From contig NZ_AP012327.1 of assembly GCF_001042615.1 (NCBI RefSeq), positions 2,108,001 through 2,172,000 on the forward strand: 64,000 nucleotides of DNA. The letters run 5' to 3'. The notes below the pieces were generated by a model, which saw nothing but the letters and a program-made list of their open reading frames with translations, searched no databases and had not been told where the DNA came from. Position numbers and translations under genes: made by a program. Position 1 is the first letter of the stretch. Each line of letters opens with the position of its first letter. This document shows, piece after piece, positions 31,722 through 40,829 of this stretch. This DNA is from Bifidobacterium catenulatum subsp. kashiwanohense JCM 15439 = DSM 21854 (GTDB taxonomy: Bacteria; Actinomycetota; Actinomycetes; Actinomycetales; Bifidobacteriaceae).

Positions 31722-33016
31722 TGCAACGCTCCTTCCGACTCAACCTGAGCCTCAGTCTGGAATGTATTGCCCGTGCTCTTATGGAAGCCAAGCCAGCCAA
31801 CGAAGAAACCAACAGCCGACAGCAGCGCAATGCTCACATACAGCATCTTGGGGTTAAAGACAAGCAACGCCGGGGTTACCGCGCTCATGATTGCGGTCAG
31901 TACACGAGAAATACCGTAGATGAAACCCTGGGCAGTGCCACGAAGCATAGTCGGGAAGGACTCCTGAGTCCATACCTTCATGATGGTCTCGTAGCAGAAC
32001 GCACCGGCGAAAGTCACAATATAGGTGAAGGCGCACAACGTCACCAGGTTAAAACCAAAGATCACCGGAATCAGACCACTCACCGCGACCAAAACCGAGC
32101 CGATGACATAATAGGTCATACGCCACTTGGAATCGGCAACAGCCATGAACCACGCTGCACCAAGAATGGCCAGAGGCATACAGGCAAGCGACGCGGTGGA
32201 GTAGGTAGACACCGAGATATTGGCGACGTTGTAAGCGATGTACGTGCCGAATCCAGAAGAAACAGACACAGAGATGGCAACAAGCGAGTAATAGCACACG
32301 AGAGTCACGAATGGCTTGCGCCACGGGGTCTTCATCAAATCCTTAACGCTGGAGTTGTCAGCGCGCAGAGTGTGCACACCCTCCTTGCGTTCCTCGTTGG
32401 CCTTCAACCATGTTTCGGTTTCTGGAATCGTCAGACGCATCAGTAACACAATAACTGCCACCCCGCCGAACGCACCGAAGATAACGTGACCGCCGAACAC
32501 GCCTGAATTGCCGAAGAAAATACCCAACAGCACTGACATCAAAATGCCGAAACCACCCAAAAGGTTGGAGAATACAAGAATTTTTGCTCGGTTCTTATCA
32601 GTCGCCGTTTCGGAAATAGTGGCCATGGCCACTGGCAAATCCGCACCAATACCCAAACCCAGCAGCAAAACGCCCGGCAGCATGAATGCAAAATCCGTGC
32701 TGATGAACGGAATAAACGCACCCAAAATGATTATCAGCATAGTACCGACGAACACATGACGACGTCCGAAACGGTCTCCAAGACGTCCTCCAAGGAATGA
32801 GCCCAAGGCCACGCCAATAGTGACGGATGAAGTCAGCATACCAATCTGGTTACCGGTAAGCCTTCCTCCGGATTGATAAAGCACGAATGCCGTGGAAACA
32901 CCCATGGTCGCCGCATTGTCCACAAAAGTGGCCATGCCGCACACGAAGCCAACCCACCATGGATTTGGATGCTTCAACGCCTTGATAATGCCAGCAGACT
33001 TCGTTGTTGATGACAT
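31718..33016 (-). CDS. MFS transporter, sugar/organic-compound porter type
   Basis: About 432 residues with 12 predicted membrane helices. Motif A after helix 2 is GGRLGDRFGRRHVF, and helix 6-7 carries PETETWLKANEER, both typical of sugar porter/metabolite-proton symporters. GAGGAG precedes the ATG at 33016; a longer ORF start adds 16 poorly supported residues. It lies between three hydrolase genes and downstream of a LacI gene, so it probably imports the esters or glycosides those enzymes process. Confidence 0.88.
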   Translation of the reverse strand: MSSTTKSAGIIKALKHPNPWWVGFVCGMATFVDNAATMGVSTAFVLYQSGGRLTGNQIGMLTSSVTIGVALGSFLGGRLGDRFGRRHVFVGTMLIIILGAFIPFISTDFAFMLPGVLLLGLGIGADLPVAMATISETATDKNRAKILVFSNLLGGFGILMSVLLGIFFGNSGVFGGHVIFGAFGGVAVIVLLMRLTIPETETWLKANEERKEGVHTLRADNSSVKDLMKTPWRKPFVTLVCYYSLVAISVSVSSGFGTYIAYNVANISVSTYSTASLACMPLAILGAAWFMAVADSKWRMTYYVIGSVLVAVSGLIPVIFGFNLVTLCAFTYIVTFAGAFCYETIMKVWTQESFPTMLRGTAQGFIYGISRVLTAIMSAVTPALLVFNPKMLYVSIALLSAVGFFVGWLGFHKSTGNTFQTEAQVESEGALQ

Positions 33017-33153
33017 TGTTTTCTCCTCAATTGTTATCTTAATAAAATGTCGTTTACTCAGCACTGCCGTACATCTCTGTACGTTGCTGACATCTCGTCA
33101 TAAGCGAGTTATTTATTCAACCATCATTGCTCACCCCACAGGTTTGATTGGGT

Positions 33154-33169
33154 AAGCATAGTTATGCTT
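33154..33169. promoter_or_regulatory. Palindrome between hydrolase and MFS genes
   Basis: AAGCATA-GT-TATGCTT, just after the hydrolase stop and about 140 bp before the MFS start. It may be an operator, or a hairpin ending the first gene. Confidence 0.35.
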
Positions 33170-33176
33170 GATACGG

Positions 33177-34283
33177 TCAGTCGATAAAACTTTCATCTCT
33201 CCTTTCCCTCGCCTGTTTTTGTATCTGCTCTTCTATAAACGCAGCAAGGAACCGAATCGCGGCCAACGTCTGCGGTAGCCGTTCAGACGGATACCAGTTC
33301 AAGAAGCCATGCAGCACGCCAGCTGCCATACGTAATTGCACCGGCGTGCCCGCTTGACGAAGCTGCTCGGCAAACACCATGCTGGAAGGAGCCAAATCGT
33401 CGAATTCACAGCAAATCAGCGCGGAAGGCGGGAATCCATGCAATTGCCGCGCATCGCATTCCCCAGGCACACTGTATGCTGGAAAATCGGTGGCACGACC
33501 GACATAACGCGCATACATGTCTTTGCAGACCTGTGGAGTAAAACGCAACGGCGTTGGCAATATGCTCGTATTACCATCCCAGCCTTTTACCAATTCACGC
33601 TGCATATCGTGAAAAACACCGTATGCACCAAGAAAAGCATGTGGCACCGGCAGCAACACGCCGCCTTCACGAGAAGAGTCAACCAACTTGCGGCATAACG
33701 CAGCGGCAAGGTTACCGCCAGCACTAGCTCCGCCTATCATCAGCGTTGTCTGCTGAGCATTGCGTTGCGTCTGCTCCACTATCCACGCCCACACATCGAG
33801 CAGATCATCCAATGCGGCTGGATAAAGATTCCGTCCATCATGAGTCAGTCGATAATCTACCGAAATGCAAGTCGTGCCTGTACGTGCAGTTAGTTCGGCA
33901 CAAGTCGCATGAGCTTCCGCAGTGTCGATGCTTCCTTCGGTGAAGCCTCCGCCATGCGCCCACAGCAGCCAAGCGTTGTTCTTTCCCCCGCAGGATTTGT
34001 CACGATATATACGAACCGACACGGCATTCTGTGCGTCACCGATAGTGCGTTCCTCCACAGTTACGTTCCAAGGCAGGCGCCAGACGCCGGCAGGCTCCAT
34101 AAAATTATCTGGGAGCCGAGCAGGTGGCGTCGCATTGGGACGTAGAGACAATCGGTTACGAAAGAAAACGTCAAGCCTGCAGTAAGGATCATCTCCTCTT
34201 AGGGACGTGTTAATGAGCTGTCCTACTTCGACCGAACCCATATGTGTCACCTCGTTGTCATTGATAGCCACTTTGCTTGTCAC
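33177..34283 (-). CDS. Alpha/beta hydrolase fold-3 esterase (HSL family)
   Basis: 368 residues. The hallmark HGGG oxyanion motif (WAHGGGFTEGS), then VDYRLTHDG, the nucleophile in GGASAGGNLAAAL, Asp in the segment around EFDDLAPSSMVFAEQL, and His in GVLHGFLNW. Hormone-sensitive-lipase-type esterase, cytoplasmic, probably acting on short acyl esters. The start is just downstream of two LacI-type operators (34289-34326), so it is the first gene of the LacI-controlled unit that continues into the MFS and esterase genes. Confidence 0.88.
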   Translation of the reverse strand: MTSKVAINDNEVTHMGSVEVGQLINTSLRGDDPYCRLDVFFRNRLSLRPNATPPARLPDNFMEPAGVWRLPWNVTVEERTIGDAQNAVSVRIYRDKSCGGKNNAWLLWAHGGGFTEGSIDTAEAHATCAELTARTGTTCISVDYRLTHDGRNLYPAALDDLLDVWAWIVEQTQRNAQQTTLMIGGASAGGNLAAALCRKLVDSSREGGVLLPVPHAFLGAYGVFHDMQRELVKGWDGNTSILPTPLRFTPQVCKDMYARYVGRATDFPAYSVPGECDARQLHGFPPSALICCEFDDLAPSSMVFAEQLRQAGTPVQLRMAAGVLHGFLNWYPSERLPQTLAAIRFLAAFIEEQIQKQARERRDESFID

Positions 34284-34288
34284 TCTAC

Positions 34289-34326
34289 GCTAAATCGGTA
34301 TAGCTTACTTGCTAAATCAGTATAGC
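34289..34326 (-). promoter_or_regulatory. Tandem LacI-type operators
   Basis: GCTAAATCGGTATAGC (34289-34304) and GCTAAATCAGTATAGC (34311-34326) start 22 bp apart, two helix turns. Each is an imperfect palindrome with arms GCTA/TAGC, and the first has the CG centre common in LacI-family sites. Immediately upstream of the hydrolase start. Likely bound by the LacI protein encoded at 34456-35613. Confidence 0.75.
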
Positions 34327-34396
34327 ACAGAGGAAAAAGAATCTATTGGCGTGTTGAAGTTAATCGGCGTCGATAGGAGGCTCTGGAGCCGTCCTT

Positions 34397-34412
34397 TGTT
34401 TCACGTGAAACA
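34397..34412. other. parS-like centromere site (perfect 16-bp palindrome)
   Basis: TGTTTCACGTGAAACA matches the classical bacterial parS consensus bound by ParB/Spo0J at every base. It lies in the intergenic gap between the hydrolase promoter and the LacI gene. No other copy was noticed in the window. It implies ParB loading here and usually marks the origin-proximal part of a chromosome. Confidence 0.8.
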
Positions 34413-34455
34413 TCACGTAGCGACGATCGTGCCGCAGCCGAACGTCGATCACATC

Positions 34456-35613
34456 TTACTTACGAGGAGAACTGACCGTCGCCCCTTGAACCAATGGCAT
34501 TGATATGCGTACTCGCTGCGCCGGCTCCTTCTGCTCCAACAGCATTCTTGCGGCAGCGCTTCCCATCTCTAACTGTGGTAAGCGCAATGTTGTGATCGGA
34601 GGCAACATAGCAGCAGCCCAATCACTGCCATCGAAGCTAATCAGCGATACGTCTTCCGGAATACGCACACCTTCACTCAACAACACCTGCATCATGCCGA
34701 ACGCAACAGCATCATTGACACAGATAATTGCTGTCGGAAGCTCATCACGCCGCGAACAGGAAGCCAATACTTGATGTGCGATCGTCCTGCCTGAATCGAT
34801 TTCCCATTCCGTAGCCTCAAAATGCGCAAACAGTTCGTAACCCGCCAGCCTCAATGTATCGTTAATACCCTGCAGACGCTGGGGCAACGCCCATGAACCC
34901 CAAGACCCCCATCGAACACCACCAACAACGCCTTCTGGAAAGCAGCCCGCAAAAACAATACGATCAGTATGCCCCGCTTCCAACAGCAAACGGGACGCAT
35001 CGCACCCAGCCTGATATTCATCAGGAACCACGCTGGAGAACGCACTATCTGCCCTACCATCGTCAGTTTCATCAAGGCAATTCAGCAATACTGTCGGTAC
35101 AGTACGCAACACGGCTGGCACTTTCGCCTCACGTGTAAACATGGCTGCATAAATGACGCCATCAACCTGGCGATCCAACAATGCTTTAATCGATTTGCTC
35201 TCCACGTCTGCGTCACCCTGGGTATCCACAGTGAACAACAACTTCCCCTTGTCTCTCAGCACATCCAGCGCCCCCATCACCATGGAGTTGGCATGCGATG
35301 TTGTGCCAATAAAATCCGAGACAAGGCCGACCGTGCCAGACTTGCCAGTACGAAGTGTCTTAGCAGTGAGATTAGGTCGATAGCTTAAATCCGCAGCCGC
35401 CTTACGCACCTTTTTTATAGTGGCCTCTGAAATACGCTGATCAGTGCGACCCGTCATAACGAACGAGGCGGCAGATCGCGACACTCCAGCGGCATCAGCC
35501 ACCTGTTGTAGAGTCACTCGCTTGCTGCGAGATTTCTTCGACACTGACTGCTTCGATCGTTGCGATTCTTGAAAAACATCCTTTTGTTGCAGATTATTCA
35601 TCGAACCGATCAT
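34456..35613 (-). CDS. LacI-family transcriptional repressor
   Basis: 385 residues. A basic N-terminal tail of about 25 residues, then the HTH (VTLQQVADAAGVSRSAASFV) and hinge (LSYRPNLTAKTLRTGKSGTV), followed by the periplasmic-binding-protein-like ligand domain (GVRIPEDVSLISFDGSDWA). GAGG lies 4 bases before the ATG at 35613. Same direction as the hydrolase/MFS cluster, which carries tandem LacI-type operators, so local control of that cluster is the obvious role. The effector is probably a sugar. Confidence 0.9.
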   Translation of the reverse strand: MIGSMNNLQQKDVFQESQRSKQSVSKKSRSKRVTLQQVADAAGVSRSAASFVMTGRTDQRISEATIKKVRKAAADLSYRPNLTAKTLRTGKSGTVGLVSDFIGTTSHANSMVMGALDVLRDKGKLLFTVDTQGDADVESKSIKALLDRQVDGVIYAAMFTREAKVPAVLRTVPTVLLNCLDETDDGRADSAFSSVVPDEYQAGCDASRLLLEAGHTDRIVFAGCFPEGVVGGVRWGSWGSWALPQRLQGINDTLRLAGYELFAHFEATEWEIDSGRTIAHQVLASCSRRDELPTAIICVNDAVAFGMMQVLLSEGVRIPEDVSLISFDGSDWAAAMLPPITTLRLPQLEMGSAAARMLLEQKEPAQRVRISMPLVQGATVSSPRK

Positions 35614-35639
35614 GTTACCTCATCTCACTTCCGGCGCTA

Positions 35640-36520
35640 CACCGATTCCACCGCACCACACACGTTAAGCGTACCGAGAGTAGCATGATATGGCCTGATT
35701 TTTGTTCCGCCCTTATAGCGGGGCGGCTTGCGCCGCTTGGTTCGCATAATACTCGGTTTCGGTCCGTTCCGGTGTCCTGCAGCCCAAGGACCGGTGCGGA
35801 CGCTTCGAGTCCCCGCCACGAGACCCACCGGAACGTCGCCAGTTCCAGGTCCCTCAAATCCTGGAAGGGCTTGCGCCGTCAGACGAGCTCGGTCCTGTAC
35901 GCGCCGTCGGCGCTCTCGGCCATGGCGTTGTCGTACGAGGCGCCGACCGTGCCGGTCGGGGGAGGCATGCCGAATTCCCCGACCCCGGTGGCGTACACGA
36001 GGCCGATGCACCGCGCGCCATGGCCGGAACGGTGCACGAGACCGTCCGTGCCGCCATGCGAGGCGGCCCAATGATATCGTCTGTTCCAGCGCCTGCAGCG
36101 ACAGCTTCCTGGTGTCCATGGTGGTGGCGCGCGTCCGGCCGACGATCCTGCGGGCGAACACGTCGGTGGCGAACGCCGTGTGGCCGAACGAGCCGTTGGC
36201 CATGCGCACGTAGGTGATGTCGGCCACATGCGGCCGGTTCGGCGCCTCCGCCTCGAACCCGCGTTCCACGAGGTCGGGCCTGCCGCCCGTGCCCTTCGCC
36301 GGTTTGGCGGTGACGGGCGTCCTGCCGCGGCGCACGCCGCGGATTCCCGATTCCCGCGTGACGTTCATCACCTGGTCGCGGCCGATCTCGGCCGGATCCC
36401 AGCCCCGCGCCGACGACCGGGCATGCGTCTTGCGGTACCCGTACACGGCCATGCAGAAATCCGAGTGGACCAGAAGGATGTCGTGGGCCGGCGCCTCGTG
36501 CCTTTTGCCATGGTTCCATC
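35640..36520 (-). pseudogene. IS3-family transposase, multiply frameshifted
   Basis: Successive frames on the minus strand together give an IS3 OrfB: AVYGYRKTHARSSARG and ESGIRGVRRGR at the start, DITYVRMANGSFGHTAF and ARRIVGRT in the first catalytic part (frame of 36452-36060), then GASYDNAMAESADGAYRTEL in another frame (36060-35879), and a third frame to the C-terminus. At least two frameshifts are needed, so it is inactive. GC content is higher than its neighbours. No OrfA or clear terminal repeats seen. It separates the esterase cluster from the xyloglucan-type cluster. Confidence 0.82.
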
Positions 36521-36583
36521 ATCTCCCATCGAGTTAGGGGAAATGCGGAACAAAAATCAGTTCATACCACAGTAACAGTAAGC

Positions 36584-38071
36584 TTAAATGACGTTGGTAT
36601 GAGCGATATCGCGATAACGCAATCCTGAATCCTTCCAGATGCGTTCCTGCGTACCATAGTCGACACGTACGATGCCGAAGCGTTTGGTATAGCCAAGGGC
36701 CCATTCGAAGTTGTCAAGCAACGACCAGGCATAGTAGCCCGTCACTTTGGCTCCAGCATCAATGGCACGGGCCACAGCGCGTATATGAGCGTCAAGATAC
36801 GCCACACGCTTCGGATCATGCACGATCCTCCCCGGTACCACAGACCAGGATGCGACATCATCCGCCACCATCGGACCTGGAACTCCGGCAACCGAATCAT
36901 CCTTCGAAACCTCATCATCCCAGGCAGAACCGTTCTCGGTGACCATAAGTTCCAGTCCAGGATATCGTCGCGTAAGCTCCAAGAGGATATCCGTAAGTCC
37001 CTGAGGATCTTGATTCCAACCCATGGCTGTCAACTCGCCCTCAGGCGGCAGCGTCTCCACGTGCTCCTGCGCTGGAATGGGATTGTGATGGACATCAAGA
37101 CCAGCTGGAGTCGTTGCCGCAGGTGCGGTTTCATCGGATGTAACACTGGTGGCATCGGCACGGTACCGCACGGTATTGGTGGAATAATAATTCACGCCAA
37201 GCACGTCAATCGGCTGCCGGATGGACTCAAGATCACCGTCATGCACAAAATTCCAATCGGTGACCCGCGCCGTCGCCGTAAGGAGTTCAGAATCATATCT
37301 GCCTTCAAGCATGGGACCGAGAAACACTTCATTATTGAATAGGTCAGCACGTTTCTTGGCCATAACGTCCTCCTTGGAATCCGTCGCGGCGCGGGTGACC
37401 GACAGGTTCAACGTCACTGAACAGCGCGCTTTATCGCCTAGTTCCGCGCGGATCGCCCGCACGCCCAGCCCATGCGCCAGATTGAGGTGATGCACCGCGG
37501 CCAATGCCTGTGCATGATCCTTGATTCCCGGGGCATGATCGCCACAACCATAGCCAAGATATGCCGCGCACCATGGTTCGTTCAACGTGGTCCATGTATC
37601 CACTCGGTCTCCGAAAGCCTTGGCGAGACAGGCCGCGTATTCCGCGAATCGCAGCGCTGTATCGCGCCGAGGCCACCCCCCAAGGTCCTGCAGGTACTGC
37701 GGAAGATCCCAATGGTATAGCGTGACAACGGGCCTGATGCCGTTATCCCGCAGCATATCTAGCACGCGACGATAATGATCCAGACCCTCGGCGTTAGCGG
37801 TTCCGTCTGGAGCGGGTTGGATACGCGGCCACGCGATCGACATGCGGTACGCGCCAATGCCTAGTTCTTTCATCAAACTGATGTCTTGTGGATAGCGATG
37901 GTACTGATCACATGCGTTTTCACCGGAAGACCCATCGAATATAGTGTCAGACCGGGCGCAAAACGTATCCCAGATGGACGGCGTGCGGCCTCCTTCATGA
38001 ATGGCCCCTTCCACCTGATATGAAGCGGTTGCCGTACCCCAAGTGAATCCTTCAGGAAACCGGTAGTTCAT
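36584..38071 (-). CDS. GH1 beta-glucosidase
   Basis: About 495 residues. The N-terminal signature FPEGFTWGTATASYQVEGA, acid/base Glu165 in TTLNEPW, nucleophile Glu379 in VTENGSAWDD, and a C-terminal WSLLDNFEWALGY. No signal peptide; cytoplasmic release of glucose from beta-glucosides, not phospho-glucosides as far as can be judged. GAAGGAG precedes ATG 38071; the ORF extends 15 codons further but without a ribosome site. It follows the alpha-xylosidase and ABC genes in the same direction, fitting sequential trimming of xyloglucan-type oligosaccharides. Confidence 0.93.
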   Translation of the reverse strand: MNYRFPEGFTWGTATASYQVEGAIHEGGRTPSIWDTFCARSDTIFDGSSGENACDQYHRYPQDISLMKELGIGAYRMSIAWPRIQPAPDGTANAEGLDHYRRVLDMLRDNGIRPVVTLYHWDLPQYLQDLGGWPRRDTALRFAEYAACLAKAFGDRVDTWTTLNEPWCAAYLGYGCGDHAPGIKDHAQALAAVHHLNLAHGLGVRAIRAELGDKARCSVTLNLSVTRAATDSKEDVMAKKRADLFNNEVFLGPMLEGRYDSELLTATARVTDWNFVHDGDLESIRQPIDVLGVNYYSTNTVRYRADATSVTSDETAPAATTPAGLDVHHNPIPAQEHVETLPPEGELTAMGWNQDPQGLTDILLELTRRYPGLELMVTENGSAWDDEVSKDDSVAGVPGPMVADDVASWSVVPGRIVHDPKRVAYLDAHIRAVARAIDAGAKVTGYYAWSLLDNFEWALGYTKRFGIVRVDYGTQERIWKDSGLRYRDIAHTNVI

Positions 38072-38120
38072 CGATGCTCCTTCGCAATAAGTTTTAGCTT
38101 CATGTTGCCGTAACATTAAA

Positions 38121-38164
38121 GCGGTGAGGTTAATTCGAGTTTATAGCCGAGCCAACCTCACCGC
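38121..38164. terminator. Hairpin between alpha-xylosidase and beta-glucosidase genes
   Basis: GCGGTGAGGTT (38121-38131) pairs perfectly with AACCTCACCGC (38154-38164) across a 22-base loop. It follows the alpha-xylosidase gene and lies 50 bp before the beta-glucosidase start; it could be a partial terminator or an operator. No strong U-tract. Confidence 0.45.
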
Positions 38165-38249
38165 AGTTTTTATTATGCACGAGTGCTACACATATATTGA
38201 CCCATGTGTAGGGTTCACGCTGAATTCCGAATTCTTGTTGAATCGATTG

Positions 38250-40664
38250 TCACAGCACCACCTTGCCATTCTGTGCAGCAACTATTTTGCCGAACCCAAG
38301 TCGTGCAGTAAACGCACGCCCGTCGGAACTGACGATTTCTGTCCCAATAGGTGTTCTGCACGCAGTAAATGTCACGGAAGAACCATCCGTTTCTGTTACT
38401 ACGGCCTCCGCCCGATCGTCATGATCGAGAAATACTGAGATCAACGCGTCCTTGCCGTACTCGTAATCCGGAGTCTCGGCATCTGGCTTGGTGACCAACA
38501 CGCTGCCGTCACGCACCCACAGCGGAATGGTATCGAAACCGTGGCGCTCGTTGCGCCATGTACCGTGTTCGGTTGTTACCTTCTCACCGGTGAACCAATT
38601 AGTCCAAGTGCCGGACGGTAGATAGTACTCTACATCTCCGGAATAGGTGAATACCGGAGCCACCAGCAAATTTGGGCCAAACATGTATTGGCGGTCGAGT
38701 GTTCGGCAGGTGAGATCGTCAGGAAATTCGACAAACATCGAACGCATTACCGGAGTACCGTACAGATGCGGTTGCAGACCTACCTGATACAGGTACGGCA
38801 TCAGACTCAATTTAAGCTTGGTGAAGGTACGCGCCACATCCACAGCGGTCTGGCCCGGTGCGTTGACCACGCCGTTCTTTTCGTCCGCTTCATCGAACAA
38901 CCATGGCACACGATACACAGAGGACCCGTGCATGCGGGAATGCGAACTAAGTAAGCCGAAAGCGATCCAACGCTTGTACACGGCCGGATCAGGGTATGCG
39001 CCCTCAAAACCACCGATATCATGGCTCCAGAATCCAAAGCCCGAACTGGTGAGGGATAGACCTGCACGCAAGGTCTGCGCCATGCCATTGAATGTGGATT
39101 CGCAATCACCACCCCAATGCACCGGCTCCTGCTGACCACCGACCGTGGCGGAACGTGCGAACAGGCACGCCTTGCCTTTTCCGTAAGTCTCCTCGATAGC
39201 CTCAAACACCGCCTGATTGTACAGCTGGGTGTACCAGTTGTGCATGGAAAGCTTCGGTGAGCCGTCGTACCAGACCACATCGCGTGGAATACGCTCGCCG
39301 AAATCGGTTTTAATGGCGTCCACACCTTGGTTCAGCAGGTGCTTGACCTTATCCTTGAACCATTCACGGGCATCCGGATTGGTAAAGTCCACCAACGCCA
39401 TTCCAGCCTGCCAGAAATCGGTCTGCCAAATCTCGCCATTGACTTTTTTGACCAAATACCCCTTTTCTTTGCCTTCCTTGAACATGGAACCATGCTGACC
39501 GATGTACGGGTTGATCCAGGCACAGATATGCAGGCCCTTGTCCTTATGCAGGCGTTTGAGTGTAGATTCGATGTCGCCGAAGAAGCGCTTATCCCATTCG
39601 AAGTCAGTCCAATGGAATTCACGCATCCAATAGCAGTCGTAGTGGAAGGCGCTTAGCGGAATGCCGCGTTCGGCCATACCGTCGATGAAGGAGTTGACAG
39701 TCTTCTCGTCATACTTGGTGGTGAACGAAGTGGTGAGCCATAAGCCGTAGCTCCACGCCGGCACGTTGGCCGGGCGGCCGACCAGCTTGGTATAGCGGTC
39801 AAGAATCTGCTTCGGAGTCGGCCCATAAATCACGCAGAAATCGATACTCTCCCCAGGCACGGAGAACTGCACAGCCTCAGTGTTTTCGGAACCGACTTCG
39901 AACGACACGTGCCCACGATTGTTGACCAGCACACCGTAACCGTTGGAAGTCATGTAGAACGGGATGTCCTTGTATCCCTGCTCGGAGGAGGTACCCCCAT
40001 CCTCGTTCCAGATATCGATGGTCTGACCGTTCTTGATGTACGAGCCAAAACGCTCACCGAAACCGTATACGTTCTCCCCCACTCCCAGATGCAGCTGGAT
40101 ACCGGTGAATACGTCGGATTCGTCGTATGCGGAACCGTCCATACTCACACCGAATTCGCCTACAGGCTGCGCAGTGACGGCCGCACGCGGCTCAATCTTG
40201 AATCGGGCGAGGGACTTACCGACAGACTGTGTCAGCACTTTGCCGTCCTCGCCGGTGAATGTCATATTCCAAGGCGAGCCTTTGACTACTTTTATGCTCA
40301 GCCCACCGGATGTCAGCGTTGCCGAGGCGCCAATCTGACCGACCTCGCCGTCACCGTTGCCATCCTGAACTACGGCGATGTAATCGCGGTCGCCAGGCTC
40401 GTCAGCGTTCAATGGGAATCCCGGGTATTCCGTCGCGCCCTGCCAGTGGTCGGCAGTCACACGGATCACGCCTTCAGCCGGGCTGGTGATGTTGACCTCG
40501 AATGTCGGCAGATTCAGAGTGTTCGCACGTTCACGAACCGGTGCCACCGGTGCGAGCACATTCAGGCTTTCGCCGTCCTTTCCGATGCCAACCTCATAGG
40601 CGTCACGCGCGTACAGGGCTTCCACACCCGGTCGGGTAAGCCAGTAACCATTAGTGAACTTCAT
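38250..40664 (-). CDS. GH31 alpha-xylosidase
   Basis: About 804 residues. N-terminal beta-sandwich, then the barrel with nucleophile Asp454 in the YicI-type signature KTDFGERIP and acid/base Asp520 in VHWGGDCES. The KTDFGERIP motif separates alpha-xylosidases from GH31 alpha-glucosidases (WIDMNE). It removes alpha-1,6-xylose from isoprimeverose and xyloglucan oligosaccharides, in the cytoplasm. CAGGAG lies before ATG 40664. Placed between the ABC permease genes and a beta-glucosidase gene; that neighbourhood supports a xyloglucan or isoprimeverose pathway. Confidence 0.92.
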   Translation of the reverse strand: MKFTNGYWLTRPGVEALYARDAYEVGIGKDGESLNVLAPVAPVRERANTLNLPTFEVNITSPAEGVIRVTADHWQGATEYPGFPLNADEPGDRDYIAVVQDGNGDGEVGQIGASATLTSGGLSIKVVKGSPWNMTFTGEDGKVLTQSVGKSLARFKIEPRAAVTAQPVGEFGVSMDGSAYDESDVFTGIQLHLGVGENVYGFGERFGSYIKNGQTIDIWNEDGGTSSEQGYKDIPFYMTSNGYGVLVNNRGHVSFEVGSENTEAVQFSVPGESIDFCVIYGPTPKQILDRYTKLVGRPANVPAWSYGLWLTTSFTTKYDEKTVNSFIDGMAERGIPLSAFHYDCYWMREFHWTDFEWDKRFFGDIESTLKRLHKDKGLHICAWINPYIGQHGSMFKEGKEKGYLVKKVNGEIWQTDFWQAGMALVDFTNPDAREWFKDKVKHLLNQGVDAIKTDFGERIPRDVVWYDGSPKLSMHNWYTQLYNQAVFEAIEETYGKGKACLFARSATVGGQQEPVHWGGDCESTFNGMAQTLRAGLSLTSSGFGFWSHDIGGFEGAYPDPAVYKRWIAFGLLSSHSRMHGSSVYRVPWLFDEADEKNGVVNAPGQTAVDVARTFTKLKLSLMPYLYQVGLQPHLYGTPVMRSMFVEFPDDLTCRTLDRQYMFGPNLLVAPVFTYSGDVEYYLPSGTWTNWFTGEKVTTEHGTWRNERHGFDTIPLWVRDGSVLVTKPDAETPDYEYGKDALISVFLDHDDRAEAVVTETDGSSVTFTACRTPIGTEIVSSDGRAFTARLGFGKIVAAQNGKVVL

Positions 40665-40786
40665 TGTTGCTCCTGAATTATTGTGATGATTTGTCTGAAA
40701 ACGACCTGCATACAGATGCATACAGATACAAATGGCTGTTCTCCGTATGAAGGAGATTACAGCGGAGACAGCCACAGATTTAATGT

Positions 40787-40813
40787 CACGGCCGGGGAAG
40801 GGAACCGGCCGTG
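40787..40813 (-). terminator. Hairpin after the MalG-type permease gene
   Basis: CACGGCCGG (40787-40795) pairs with CCGGCCGTG (40805-40813). Just downstream of the permease stop and before the alpha-xylosidase gene; no U-tract, so it may only attenuate or protect mRNA. Confidence 0.45.
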
Positions 40814-40829
40814 GCTGTATGGCAATCCG

